Made by a program: the position numbers and the translations under genes. The notes under the pieces are model-generated. The model was not told the DNA's origin. It did not search any database and saw only the letters and a program-made list of their open reading frames with translations. From assembly GCA_002633005.1 (NCBI GenBank), contig NMRA01000384.1:112064-176063 (forward strand): a stretch of DNA of 64,000 bases, read 5' to 3'. How positions within the stretch are numbered: position 1 is the stretch's first letter; each line of letters opens with the position of its first letter. Source of the stretch: Phoronis australis (Eukaryota; Phoronida; Phoronidae). Shown in pieces: positions 34,025 to 49,554 of this stretch.

Positions 34025-35172
34025 CAGTATGAGACAAAAGTAATCAGACAGAATACCGTTTCCCCCATCATAACAGCTTATTCTGTTCGCTCAGTGTCTG
34101 AAGTCATGCGTCTGCAAGTTGGGGTAGGTAAATGCAGAAGGCCACTTACAAGTAGCAGTAGTTGTGTTTGTGTTTCAGCTTCCCCCTTAGTTTGCCGGCA
34201 GTGATAAGCCGTCTGCTGCCTATAAGTGGAATGTTACTGAGTATTCGGCTATTTGCAGCTGTTGCATCATTTTTCTCATTTAATTTTGGAATTTAATCAT
34301 GAATTAGCTGCTGTCAACCACAACGGTATATTTATGGTCAAAATCGACCCGCATTTGCCAAAGATCCCTCTGGGTTGAGTCACCAGTTGTGTACAGTAAC
34401 TGGACACTAGTATCCTAATTGACCTACACTTGTGAAGTGAGTTGAGAGCCTGAGCGTAATGTTAACAACAAAAATGACTGGAAATAATTATTAGAACAGC
34501 AAAATTCTAATTGCAAAATGACTTGACCACCTTACTGCAACGGTTGGAATTTTCTGCGGAAACGCGGATTTCCACTTTTTTCAAATGTTCTGTCCACGTA
34601 TTTTATTATAGTTCCGCGTAAAAAAAAATCGGATTTGATGTAAAATTTCCGTGGCAAATTTCTTTCTTACCGCGGCGTTGCCGACAACTTTCACTTCGAA
34701 AAGTGGAAGTTGCTCTTTATGTTTCGGAGGAATGTAAATTGTCAACATTGCCGGGGCATTTGGAATAGCGTCGTGGATTTTTCAATGGCGTCTCGTGTGA
34801 TTGTAAATCGCGGTGACAAATACTACGACTCTGCTGCCAAAAATGTGAGGAGGTGAGAGTGGACGGACGAGCTAAAAAGACGCAGACGCACGCTTCTGGA
34901 GGTGGTACCGTTTATTTTTTTTTAGTCCTTCCGATTTTTGTCGGTTTAAGGTCCACATGGACTATTTCAAGACTGGGAAGCGCGCATGTTTTGGATCGTA
35001 AAAAGTTTTTTCGTCATTGGTAATTCCAAGCCCTGTTACTAACATTCTTGTTAATTCCCCTTCATTCTCGGTCATCAGGGGAGACTACTCTGACTATGAA
35101 TTCGGCGTCTGCCCAGCCATCACGACAGATAATTGGGGGGTCATTTTGTCTGATTACTTTTGACCTGTACTG
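34025..35172 (+). mobile_element. Tc1/mariner-type MITE interrupted by a nested element
   Basis: TA-CAGT at 34023-34028 and ACTG-TA at 35169-35174 give clean TA duplications. The two halves match 31839-32101 on either side of the insertion at 34538-35035. Confidence 0.85.
34538..35035 (+). mobile_element. MITE of the CAGGGCTTGGAAT family (long subfamily), nested
   Basis: Left end CAACGGTTGGAAT (decayed), right end ATTCCAAGCCCTG; flanking six-mers TTACTG and TTACTA. It contains a short ATG-initiated frame at 34785 (MASRVIVNRGDKYYDSAA...) shared with the copy at 40538-41041. Confidence 0.85.
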
Positions 35173-35573
35173 TATATCAAGCTTGGGGATGTGGATGAAA
35201 TGGAGAAGTTCAAGCGGGAGTTAGCCTTTGGTTTTTGTCAATATCTAAGTTGAGTTGGCTACTTGCCATTGTTAACGTGGTCTCAAACTTATCTTTGCTC
35301 AAATGAGAAATGATTTCTGGCCAGTGGAAGATCTTACAGTGACCTGAAATTTTACGAGCTTGGCTTGAAGAAATAACAAAACTGTACGAGCCCAGAGTTA
35401 CCTATAAAATTGAGTAAGATACAAAGTAAGAAAAATTTTATTACGGAAATGGTATGTGGCCATTATCAACATTTTAATTATTTGACAAAAATCATGGTTT
35501 ATTGCTGTTTAAAGTTAATGACTGTTAAACAAGGTAAAATATGCAATGCAAAATATGATGGTTTCTGTCATAG

Positions 35574-35778
35574 GAAGTGGACGAATGTGCCGCCCAGCCG
35601 TGCCAACATGGTGGCAACTGTACGGATCGTGTGAACGGGTTCACCTGCGACTGCCCGCCTAACTTTCAGGGAGTCACGTGCTCTGACGACGTCGACGAAT
35701 GCGTCACGTTGTTCCCGTGTCGTAACTTTGTACTGTGTAATAACACGTACGGAGGATATGACTGTGTTTGTATACCAG
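35574..35778 (+). CDS. Exon: EGF 14, most of EGF 15
   Basis: [14 protein letters not shown] and [15 protein letters not shown]. Both lack the O-glucose and O-fucose consensus, so with EGF 13 they form a run of three repeats without these sites. N-glycosylation sites NCT and NNT. Phase 0 in, phase 1 out, donor GTGAGA. Confidence 0.94.
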
Positions 35779-36345
35779 GTGAGAAATGGTAGGAGGTGTT
35801 AAGGTCTTCTAACGTGTCTGTTGCCAATATATCGCAGTTTCCCGTAATACCGTCGGGCAAGACGTAGATTGAGTAAGGCAAGATTCTTGTGAGATTGGAA
35901 AGGTCACCCAGGATCAGGTATTATGGCAGCCTAGTGTTTTGTAAATAAGCGTGTTTGTTACATTACTGACATATGTTAGCAAAATAGTAAACCGTCTGAT
36001 CTGATTGGTCAGATGGCCCGGAATGTTGGATTATGGTGGAAAGCTCACAACTGCATTTCATAATCCAGGAAATCTTGCCACAAGTGTCTCACGAAATGCA
36101 CTCCTGACTGCATAAATTCATAAGAACTGTTAAAGTTGTTGTTAAAGACTTGGATTTTATGTGATTTCTGAACTTAGAAGAATTGATTATTGATTATTGC
36201 TTGAGATGAGGTTGAATAAGTTAGCTTCATCTGGCTATTCATTCAGTTATGTCCTCATACTCTTACAGTCAATTGTCTACCTGTACATACGCCCATACAC
36301 ATCATTGTGGTATACTCTAAACTTACTGTGTTGTTCATTGATAAG
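35779..36345. other. Intron, nothing recognised
   Basis: No element or gene. The acceptor at its end (CATTGATAAG) is weak. Confidence 0.6.
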
Positions 36346-36552
36346 GTTTCACTGGAAAGCACTGCGAGCACAACATTGACGAGTGTGCGAGTCAGCCATG
36401 TTGGTTTGGCGGCACGTGCCTGGACAAGGCTAATGGGTACGAATGCACGTGTCCTCCTGGTGTCATCGGCGATCACTGCCAAGCGGTCATACGACAGTGT
36501 GACATGAATGAAGTATGCGGCGATAATGGTGTCTGTGTTGAGAAGCCGGCAG
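36346..36552 (+). CDS. Exon: end of EGF 15, EGF 16, start of EGF 17
   Basis: DECASQPCWFGGTC carries O-glucose and O-fucose sites. EGF 17 begins RQCDMNEVCGDNGVC and is non-calcium-binding with a short first loop. Phase 1 symmetric; the acceptor AAG rather than C/TAG is unusual for this gene. Confidence 0.92.
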
Positions 36553-36788
36553 GTAAATTTGTGAACTGGATACTTATACGAACTTCTCAAAATGTTTAGA
36601 AATTGATGCGCATCTGTCAATACTTTTGTTACTTTTGACTTAATTTTTTAGTGTTGTGTATCAATATCAATTTCTTTTATTCCTCTTTTGAACGTGTTCA
36701 AGTAATACTGGTCACTGTTAGTAATAAATTATTTCCTCTCTCAATTAAAACAATATTTTTAAATCGGTGATCGTTCTTTTCATTGCAG

Positions 36789-36929
36789 GAGGCTACATGT
36801 GCTACTGTAAGCCGGGTTACGTTGGTCCTCACTGTGGGTCAGAGGTCAATGAATGTCTGTCCACACCCTGTCTCAATGGTGCCACATGTACTGACCTGGT
36901 GAATGGGTTCAACTGCACTTGTAAACCTG
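36789..36929 (+). CDS. Exon: end of EGF 17, EGF 18
   Basis: [16 protein letters not shown], then [14 protein letters not shown] with both glycosylation consensus sites. Phase 1 symmetric, donor GTAAGA; the preceding intron is 236 bp with no content seen. Confidence 0.95.
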
Positions 36930-40294
<3,365 letters not shown>

Positions 40295-40449
40295 GTACAC
40301 GTGTCGTTGTGTCTATCCATATGATGGCGCCACCTGTCAGGTCAACACGGACCTGTGCTTCATCAACCCGTGCCTTCATGGGGGTACATGTAGGCGTGAC
40401 GTGGGCCAACCAGGGGGATACACATGCGAGTGCGCCCAAGGGTTCATAG
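40295..40449 (+). CDS. Exon: end of EGF 21, EGF 22
   Basis: YTCRCVYPYDGATC, then DLCFINPCLHGGTCRRDVGQ and PGGYTCECAQGF. It has an O-fucose site and no O-glucose site; the insert GQPGG lengthens the third loop. Phase 2 in, phase 1 out. Confidence 0.93.
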
Positions 40450-40537
40450 GTAAGTTATGTCACCTGGTGTGTAAATGCAGACCTGTTTACTGTTCAAGAG
40501 TTGTCAAGTGGATGTCGCTTTGATTATTTGGTTGGTT

Positions 40538-41041
40538 CAGGGCTTGGAATTTTCTGCGGAAACGCGGATTTCCACTTTTTTCAAATGTTCTGTCCGCGCA
40601 TTTTATTATATTTCCGCGTAAAAAAAAAATCGGATTTGATATAAAATTTCCGCGGCAAATTCCTTTCTCACCGTGGCATTGCAGACGACGTTCACCTCGA
40701 AAAGCGGAAGTTGCTCTTTATGTTTCGGAGGAACGTAAATTGTCAACATTGCTGGGGCATCTGGGATAGCGTGGTGGGATTTTCAATGGCGTCTCGTGTT
40801 ATTGTAAACCGCGGCGACAAATACTACGGCTCTGCAGCCGAAAACGTGTGGGTTGGGAGTGGACGGACGTGGTAAAAGGACGCAGACGCATGCTATTGAT
40901 GGTGGTAACGTTTTTTTTTTTTGTAGTCTTCCCGATTTTTGTCGGGAAAGCTTCATGTCGACCATTTCAAGGCTGAGTAGGGCGCATGATTTGGGCCGTA
41001 AAAGTTTTCGCGTTTTTTGTCATTGGTCATTCCAAGCCCTG
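40538..41041 (+). mobile_element. MITE of the CAGGGCTTGGAAT family (long subfamily, best-preserved copy)
   Basis: Perfect 13-bp terminal inverted repeats, CAGGGCTTGGAAT and its complement. A perfect 6-bp target duplication TTGGTT lies at 40532-40537 and 41042-41047. 504 bp. The interior has a short frame from 40786 to the TAA at 40873-40875 and no transposase. Confidence 0.92.
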
Positions 41042-42029
41042 TTGGTTGTGTGCTCACTGACACTAGTATAGTAATCATGGTCAACGAGGTTGATATCTGA
41101 GGCTTTGTGCGTGATCAGTTGTGTAATGTTGTTTTAGAAATTAATGTCTACATCGTGTGTTGTGAAGTGGATGTTTTCATGACTAGTCAAGTCCATACTG
41201 TAGTCTTGGTCGAAAGTTTTTGTGTCTAAAGTTTGTACCTAGTAAATTGTTGTTTAATTAATATTCTCTGCTGTCCTTATTCTTCTGTTTTTGTTGGATT
41301 TGCTTACATATTTTTGTCGTTTTCGGCTCCTTGCCCATTTTCTGTCCAGTCCCCTTTCATTGCATTCTATCTTCATGTATGTGATGATAGTTTTCAATGC
41401 CTTGCTGCTGTTAATCTAACCAACTGTATTTACATTGCACGTGTGAAGTGGATATTGGTGTTTTTTGTGTGTATGGGTGGGTGATGAGAAATATTTCACT
41501 CAGGTGTTTGTACACTGTTAGACATGTTTTTGTCACTCGTTGTCTAGTCTGGTCTCATATCATTTTCACACGCCTAGGTATTAATTGTTATGCATTATTT
41601 AGATATTTATGTGACCTCCTGCTGATGACAGTTGGGGGGGGGGCAACACGCGAAAGGCAATATCACTTTTTTCAGTTGAGAACAGATTGGTTCTTTGTCC
41701 AACACTAGATGGAGCACCTGTTTCATGTGTTTTCTGGCTTTATGTGATCTACTATTTAAGTTCATACAACCTGCTTATAATGGGGTCAAAAGTGGATATC
41801 AAGATCTCCCCATTGTTTTTGTTATCTCAATACACTGATATACGATATACGATATACGAGATGCTGACATCATACACTGACTAAGGTGAAGACAGTCCCA
41901 TACAGGAGTCTTTCAATGGAATTGTATGCTACTCTTTGGCTAACAGAGAGTCTTTAGGTAATGATCAAGGGAAATAGCAGAATTGTAGCGACTGTTGCTG
42001 CAGCTACCAAAATGCACATCGACTAATCA

Positions 42030-42780
42030 GCGCAGGTGTTGTGCTCTCAAGCTCTGTCTGTGCTTAACCCCCATTACTAAGGTTTTGGGGTTAGAGCTCC
42101 GTACTACTGCTTGGAAGACCTGGGTTCAAAACAGGCCTTTATCCAGGATTTTGAAAATAGGGTGTCCAAAATGGGGTTCCCAATATTCGAGGGCGTCCTT
42201 GATTCCGACGCGTAACCCCCCACCCCCAGCAATACCAGCAAACACACAGATTTTTACAAAAAAATGCATAGATCAAGGTTTTTACATCTAAGTTTATAAA
42301 ACAGCCTTCTATGGTGTGCATTTTTACTAAAAAAACTGTGTAGACCAAGACTTTTACAATGCTGTCAATCAAGTGTCAAAATAGCAACAATGCATATACT
42401 TTGTATATACATTGTATATTTCTTCCTGCTTTGAAAAATGAGCCCCCACTGTGAGCCTTCAGAGGCTTCCTAGTATTCATTACAATGTGTGAGTCCACAC
42501 TTGAAAGGTTCCTATTGACAGTGGGTGTCCAAATGATACATTGGGTGTCCTTGCCAGGGCGTCCAGATTAGTGCTAGGGCGTCCAGATTAGTGCTAGGGC
42601 GTCCATTTGGACCTACGCTGCATAACGGCCTGGTTCAAAATCCTGGCTTCACTGGCTAACATTCGAGCATTGCACAATGGTGTCTCCTATTCCTCTGAGT
42701 TCGGTCTTACTTGTGAATATGTGCAAGGAAGTGAATAAGAACCTGGATGTAATGCGAAAGCAATTTCCGGGGCTGTGCTA
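42030..42780 (+). repeat. tRNA-derived SINE (family C) split by an insertion
   Basis: If 42131-42632 and one copy of the 8-bp duplication are skipped, the sequence reads GACCTGGGTTCAAAATCCTG, a good B box. The upstream GTTAGAGCTCCGTACTACTG resembles a tRNA anticodon arm region. The start and end are approximate. Confidence 0.55.
42131..42632 (+). mobile_element. hAT-like MITE with 8-bp target duplication
   Basis: Ends CAGGCCTTTATCCAG and CTGCATAACGGCCTG are inverted with a few mismatches. The flanking 8-mer GTTCAAAA is perfect (42123-42130 and 42633-42640). An 8-bp duplication with CAGG-type ends fits hAT. Interior carries a 20-bp tandem duplication (AGGGCGTCCAGATTAGTGCT). Non-coding, 502 bp. 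Confidence 0.85.
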
Positions 42781-43219
42781 AAAAACCCATTACTTTATAT
42801 TATATTGTTGTTCATAATAAACATTTAAAAAATATCAAAGGTGTCGTCTGTTGGCGCTAATCGTCTAGGTTGTTTATTTATAGAACGTGTTGCTGAGCTA
42901 TTGCGTTGGTCTGTAAAGAATTGTCTATTTGTCTGCTTGTGACTTATAAAATCATGATTTATGAATGTTTAACCTTGGTCCTATACCTTTAAACTGTGAA
43001 GGTGTTGTAAGGGCAAGAGAATGCAGACATTTTATTTTGGAAGATTTTATTGGTACTCATCAATTGACCACATTACTTGTAGAGGCAATGTTGGTCCTCA
43101 TTTGAGTTTTACAGCAGTTTATAAAATTATATGAATGTCTGGTGAACAGCACCGACTGGTCTCAGGGTGGAGAAACAATCGATAGGTTGGACCTAGGTCT
43201 AGGAGCAATATAGAACAAA

Positions 43220-43460
43220 TAAGTGCAGACAGCCTGTTTCACGGTGTACCAGATGTGCGCAGACCCCTCATGTGGGCCCATTGCACCGATCACCTGGAAC
43301 CATTTTTTACGATTATAAATTTACGGTAATACAGTTAAAATCAAGCTGATGATCTAGAGACCTGACTCGGGTGTTAAGCATTGTGCCACAGTGGGACTCG
43401 AACCCACGATCTTGAGTAAAGGAAGTTAACTCTTTTCCCACTAGGCAACACTGCCTCCTG
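43220..43460 (-). repeat. tRNA-derived SINE, family A (minus orientation)
   Basis: The minus strand gives GGCAGTGTTGCCTAGTGGGA (A box) and GTGGGTTCGAGTCCCACT (good B box). The body matches 20655-20890. Confidence 0.8.
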
Positions 43461-46400
43461 CTAGGAGAAATATGATCAGGAGCTTTTGTCTTTTGACTGA
43501 AGCCAAAAGTTATAACTTGACTATAAGTAGCCAAATTTATGTCTTCTTGCATTTCTTGAAGTGATGTGCCTTGGTTTAATCCAGCAGACTATGGATCTCT
43601 GTCTTGTCTTCAAGATGTAGACAGATTTTCTAACTTTCACACATAGCCAGATTTTCATGAAACAGGATAACCCATCCATTCAATGATTTTTTAACAGAAC
43701 ACAAAAGCCAATAGATTCTTTAAGAACAGGCCACTGTACCATGAAGTGATAGTTTTTGAACCGTTATTTTTAGAATTTGAAGTAGTCATGGACACACCAT
43801 AGCAAACAAAAATAAATTTGGAATTTGCACAAGGGGTTGGACTCTTCGAGAAACGAGTCCTTGTTCTTTGCCCGTAGGGTCCACAGAGGCTCGTATTCCA
43901 AGCTTGGACTCTAAATACTTGTATTTTTGATGTTTTTTGTTTTACTCTGATTTGGACTTAAGATTAATTTCTTTGGTTTTGTGCTTAAGACTAGGTTAAA
44001 TTTTGATTGAAGCTGATAAGTAAACATTACAAGTTTGCTCTCAGAAGCAAATAATTTCCAGTCTAAATTCTTAATGGGATTTCAAGTTTAAGGTTGTGTA
44101 ATAGCTTACTCATAAGTCTATGTATTTAATCAAATATGTACAAAAGTATTGATTTTCACTCAGTAAACTGTACATGTTTTCTGAAAGTAGAAAGCCTGTA
44201 TAATTTGATTTTTGGATTTTGGCTAGTCTGCCATGATTTGGGTCACGTAACAATTTAGAAAAAAAATTAGAAAAATTTAGCAAAAGAAGAAACCTAGACT
44301 GCGTGCAACGCAGAATCAATGACATGAACAAATTTCATTGGGTACAAATGTTGACGATGAATTCTCTAAAACACTGTTACTTTTTTCAAATAATCATTTC
44401 TTTTCATTTTATGGGATTTTTCAATTTTTTCATGAAAATCATTAAGTCATATTTTTGATAGCCTCTCAAGCAAAAGTGGAAGATTTAAAAAATAATTCCT
44501 TACAGTTTTGAAGAACACTACATAAAGCATAGCATCCAAAAGTTTCATTCAAATCCAATCGACCATTTCTGAGATATGGTGTTCCGAATTTAGCCGCATA
44601 CAAGGTTAAAGTTTTATAACTGATGAAGAGGCAGCAGCTGCAGACTTTATTCGTTGTGTGTATTAACCACTGGGTAAATAACGATATACTTGAAAGCACT
44701 GTGAGAGGCACTTATCTTGGGTTCATACTTGTTCAAAGTCCCACGCAATGGTACATTTATCAAGCTGAACACAGAGACTAGAATACGTAAGCCAAGTTAG
44801 TGGTCATTTTGTTCAACCAATTGTTCAACCCCGTTTGGTCCGTGGTTATATTCTGCCTTATTAGGAACTAACTCAAAACCAAAACGAGGGGTTCCACCCC
44901 GAAACATGGTCCAGATCAACGGTTTTCAAAAAATGGAGGTTTCTGAGTAAAGGATGGTCATCCTTCAGTTCTTTTGCACAAAAATAATTGGATCCCGGTA
45001 AATTATCACCAATTTAGGACGCGGTTTGGTGGACAGGTGAAATTTTTATTTTCTCCTTTTTGCATAAATGATAGGTGGCACCAAAATGATGCCTGAAAAA
45101 AAAATGAAATAAAAAATGATGCTTTGCCCTGTTCAAGTTCTGTGTGCCATAGCTTACCTACAGACAATATTCACCACAATTTTGAAGCCCTTGGAAATGA
45201 AAAAGTTCTCTTATGGCAATTATTGTCGGCTTTTGTCACCCAAATTAGAGAGCCAGAGATTTTACTGTAAAATTTTCTTGATAGTTACTTTTGCAAAGAG
45301 ATTTGACGAAATAAAATTATGTTTGTCTACCATGCTGTGTGCGAAGTAGATGAAGACTGATTGTATTTACGTAATTTGGAGTTTTATTTGGGAGATTGGA
45401 TTCTGAACCTGTCTATCGGATGTTGTAGTACTACGTGACGATTAGTGAACAATTTTGAACTGTATTGCTCAAGGTCGGATCTTGTACCAATGTTTTAGAC
45501 ATAGGCAAATATCCTCTGTCCCAAATACAAGAATTATGACCAGTGACAACTGTTCAGTTGCCTTGACATTAAACTCTATGGGGAAAACATGTCATCGGCT
45601 ATTTCCAAGAATTTTATGAGTTATCCAGACTATTTTCAGACTCATGATTCGAAACCGATGATGAATGCCAAAACCGCCCATGTTTTGTTCTTCGGATATC
45701 TGAATCAAGAAAATGCTATTTCAGACTGAATTTCGGTGTCTCGAATTTTAGAGACTGTCGCACACTGTAGAACTTTGGTTTTACTTCTCTAATTGTGATT
45801 CTCTTGCCCAGGTTAATTTTGGAAATCATTTGGGAATTTTGCTATTAATTATGCTATTAAGTTTTCCTTTATCAAGCCAATGCAGCCTTTAAATTATTGT
45901 CGAAATTCATTTCATGAGCAAATCAACTTTCTGAACACATCTAAGTTAAAAATCAATGGTCTGCCACAATCCGTCATGTTGATGGCATTCATAATTATTT
46001 GCTAGGGAACAGTATGTAGATGACTTGCTGGGATTTAATTGTCATGACTGGCAGTGAAAATGTGATCAAGACCATACAACAACCATTGAAGAATGGATTG
46101 ATTGATAGAATTTCGCGCGGCTTGTCTATATCCTGTCTTTCTCATTCCTTCATTTGACGTGTCATGAATTGTCGAAGAAATGAGCATTAAATATTTTATA
46201 TCTGTATTGTAATGACTAGGGATTGCTGTGTTTTGTTTTGAGTAATCGCCACATCCAGCTTGAGCTCTCCCTGGGCAAGTTTTGCTTACTTGTGGCAGGT
46301 TTGAAAACCCATGCAATGAGTTCAAAATATAGAGAGATTGCCGTTTTCTTAGGCAAATGTGCAAATTTTTAACTTTTGATTCCACATCAATGCATTTGTT

Positions 46401-47139
46401 CCAAGTTTAAACACACTAACATGCCACCACACAGACATGGCCTTTTGTTCATGATCATGAATTCAATAGTTCTTGTTGAGTTTTAATGTTCTGTTGTAGA
46501 AAAGATTGATTAGAATACAAAATGACCATGCCATCCTCCTGACTAACTCATTGCACAATGCTGTCAGACAACATTACGAAATAAATCGTTTTGATATGTC
46601 CTCTCTCCACCAGAAATGCTCAGTGCTTAGCTAATGCTGTCTCAAAATCTGCATATCCGTCTGCTCCAAGGAGATCCGTCTGCTCCAAGGCAGTAATGAG
46701 GTAATCCTGTCTGAAAATTTACACATTATCTTCATCTCCCTTGAGAGTGATGAGCAACCTCGTTGCAAAACCTACATACACCTAATACACGCAGTCGCCA
46801 TATTACAAAGAGCCTCCTTTTAGGTTTTAGATACAATGTATTCCGCGCTTAATCACAGTGCAAAATTGGATTTTTTGGCTACCTTGTTACATTTCTGTCT
46901 CTAATGCATTGTTTTTTAAACCTATAGAGGCTCATTTTTAAAATGGCGACTGCGTGAAGAGGGTCAAAAGGGCAAAATCTCACCAGCGTAGGACACAATA
47001 TGGCTGACAAGTGATATTTTTATACTCTTGTTTTTCCATAAAGGATTTGTTGCCTCAAATAGATGCTTTTGAATGTTTTAAGTTCTGTTCAATGGCTTTC
47101 ACTAGGTGATACTTTGAAAACTTGTGGCCTTGTTTGAAG

Positions 47140-47343
47140 CAAGGCTTGGAATGATCAATGACAAACAAAAATGAGGAAAAATTTCCAGGTGATGTATCGT
47201 TACATAAATAAATTGGCATGTGTGATAGAAGTATACAGTTACGCACGAGTAGAGTAAAAATAATGATAATAACCAAAAAAGAGAAAACTGGTCATCAAAT
47301 TAGAGGAAATCGAAACCAAAAAAGAAGGAAATTCCAAGCCCTG
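47140..47343 (-). mobile_element. MITE of the CAGGGCTTGGAAT family (short subfamily, 204 bp)
   Basis: Left end CAAGGCTTGGAAT, right end ATTCCAAGCCCTG, flanked by TTGAAG and TAGAAG. The interior is the reverse complement of 6169-6421. Confidence 0.78.
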
Positions 47344-48429
47344 TAGAAGGCCTTGAAAAGAGAAAAAAAATTTTTTTGGATATTACATTTAGACCATGGA
47401 ATCATTGAAAGTACGATGCATTTTTGTTGAGAGATTTGAGAAAGTTAAATTCCTCGTTTCTGCTGTATTTTGTGCTGACTCGTTAGCTCAGATACGAGTC
47501 CAGTGCTGCTCCTTTTCGTACATATCGCATACGGCAATTCTCCACTGATTTTGCACAAATACAGTTGCCAATATTTTTTCAAAGGCTTATTAGTTTGATA
47601 CCAATAGTCGAAACTACCATTTTGATAACTACACAGTACAAACTACCCAGCAATAGACTAGAATTGTGGAACGTGCATGCTGAATCCTTATCTCTGTGAT
47701 TGCTTCGTCAAATTAGTTAGAAAAACAACATGTATTGATATATTGACGATGTGAATGTGAAGCAGGATGAAAATTTCCAAATGTTTTTAAGAGCAGTTTT
47801 GTGTCGAAAATGATCCGCCATAAATCACTCGACCGTATCGTGGCGCGGTGTTGGGAAATAGCACTGCTTTATGGGACTATGTGAGCTCCCAAGGTACGTC
47901 TCATTAGTGCAAAGGTCACCTATTTGCAAAATTTTTTGTTTTCACTTTAACAAGTTGTCGATCAATACAAGTGCACTTCATTTAGCGTAGATGATGTTCA
48001 AATAGTATTGTTGTTTAGTACCAGCTACATATTAGCATAGTTAGAAGCATTCAAACACATCTTTAGTCTTTATAAATTTGACAAAATAGAATTTCACTTC
48101 AGTGCCCTTGTCCATCTAAGGGAAAGGTTGCCTGTCCTTTCTTAGAGGGGAATATTTTGTGGGGGGGGGTAGAATTCTACCTCATGATCACCATCAATAG
48201 CACCCCCATCCTGTTGCAAGCTCTCATAGGCTCTGCCTCAAGTAGCCCTTGTTCTCTGTCAAATTGTTGCTATCACTTGAGAGGAATTTTTGGACATCAG
48301 GAGGGGAATTTTGTGTGATTTTTCAATATTTTGCAGAGGGGCATGGATCCCATATTTGGCCCCAGTATCGACGGATTGAGGTCTGAATTTCGTGTGATTT
48401 TTATGCGCCCACATATTTATATGTGGTCG

Positions 48430-49551
48430 CATATTGCCGTCATCTCTGTCTGGGCGTCAGGGCATCCGGCATTTGCAGCTGTATCTCCTAAACCCCTGAC
48501 AGGATCTTGATGAGATTTGGCATGTACGTTCCTGTTAAGCTGACGACAAAAGATGACAAATTTTGGACCTCTCCAACAACAGGTGTGCCCCCTTATTTTT
48601 TGCGCTCACCTCTGTATCTTCGGAGGTCCTCAACGTATTTTCACAAAATTAGGAATATAGGCATCTTTTAAAGAGATGACACTATCCTCTCATTTTCAGA
48701 TGGATTCACCGTAGTTTGCGCCACCTAGTGGCCATTTTTACTGTTTTCGAGTCCGTTTTCTGACGCCTACCTTTCTATTAACCAAACTGCTCTGAGGATG
48801 ATTGTGAAAAATGGCATGTATGTTCTTACTATGAAAAATATGACTGATGATGATTTTCCGACGACTTCGACTACTCTGGCGCCTCCTAGTGGCAGTTTTT
48901 TTTGCACCCATGACTTTATCTCCTGAATGGTTTGCAGGATCTTTATTAAATTTAGCAAGTGTATTTGTATGATGTTGACAACGGACGACGACGATATTCG
49001 CAGGGATGGGACTACTGGTGCTCCTCCTAGTGGCAATTTTAGTTTTTTACATTTACCTCCGTATCTTTAAAGGTCCTCAAGACATTTTCATAAAATTTGG
49101 GCCGTAGCTCTCTATTAGTGAGATGACGCTATCCTACCGTTTTTGGATGGATTCAAGGTATTTTGCGCCATCTAATGGCTATTTTTATTGTTTTCGAGTG
49201 CTTTTTGTCATCCACCAGTCTATCAACCAAACCATTCTTAGGATGATTTTGAAAATTGGCGTATATGTTCTCAGTGTGAAGAGAACAATTGAGGATGACG
49301 ACGTCGACTACTGTGGCGCCTCCTAGTGGTGGTTTTGTTTTGCGCCCATAGCTGCATCTACACCGTAAGCCCATTGCGGGATCTTTATTAAATTTAATAC
49401 GTGTATTTACGGGAAGCTAACAATAGATGACAACTTTGAGGTGGATACTGTTCTTTGTCAGATTTTTATGAAATTTAGTAAATAGCTTTCTATTGAAGAA
49501 GCGATGGCATGTTCCATTTGCAGATGGATTGGACGTTTTGCACCATCTAGT
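48430..49551. repeat. Tandem array with CCACTAGGTGGC-type landmarks
   Basis: Units of about 145-300 bp recur with a higher-order period near 440 bp. Each ends near a GCGCC(A/T)CCTAGTGGC element: 48718-48732, 48879-48893, 49020-49034, 49165-49179, 49316-49330, and a partial one at 49540-49551. Phrases such as TCCTCAA(C/G)...ATTTTCA and GGATCTTTATTAAATTTA repeat between units. Ends at the N at 49552. Minus-strand open frames in it encode only repeated PLGGA strings and are not genes. Confidence 0.8.
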
Positions 49552-49554
49552 NTG

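Larger units (their letters stand above)
33585..35573. other. Intron made largely of nested transposons
   Basis: A TA-flanked Tc1-type MITE (34025-35172) is split by a CAGGG-family element (34538-35035). No gene seen. Confidence 0.75.

Noticed and set aside
48767-49374. Minus-strand frames with repeated PLGGA strings as a repeat protein
   Set aside because: The strings are the translated CTCF-like element of the tandem array; frames are short and broken between units.
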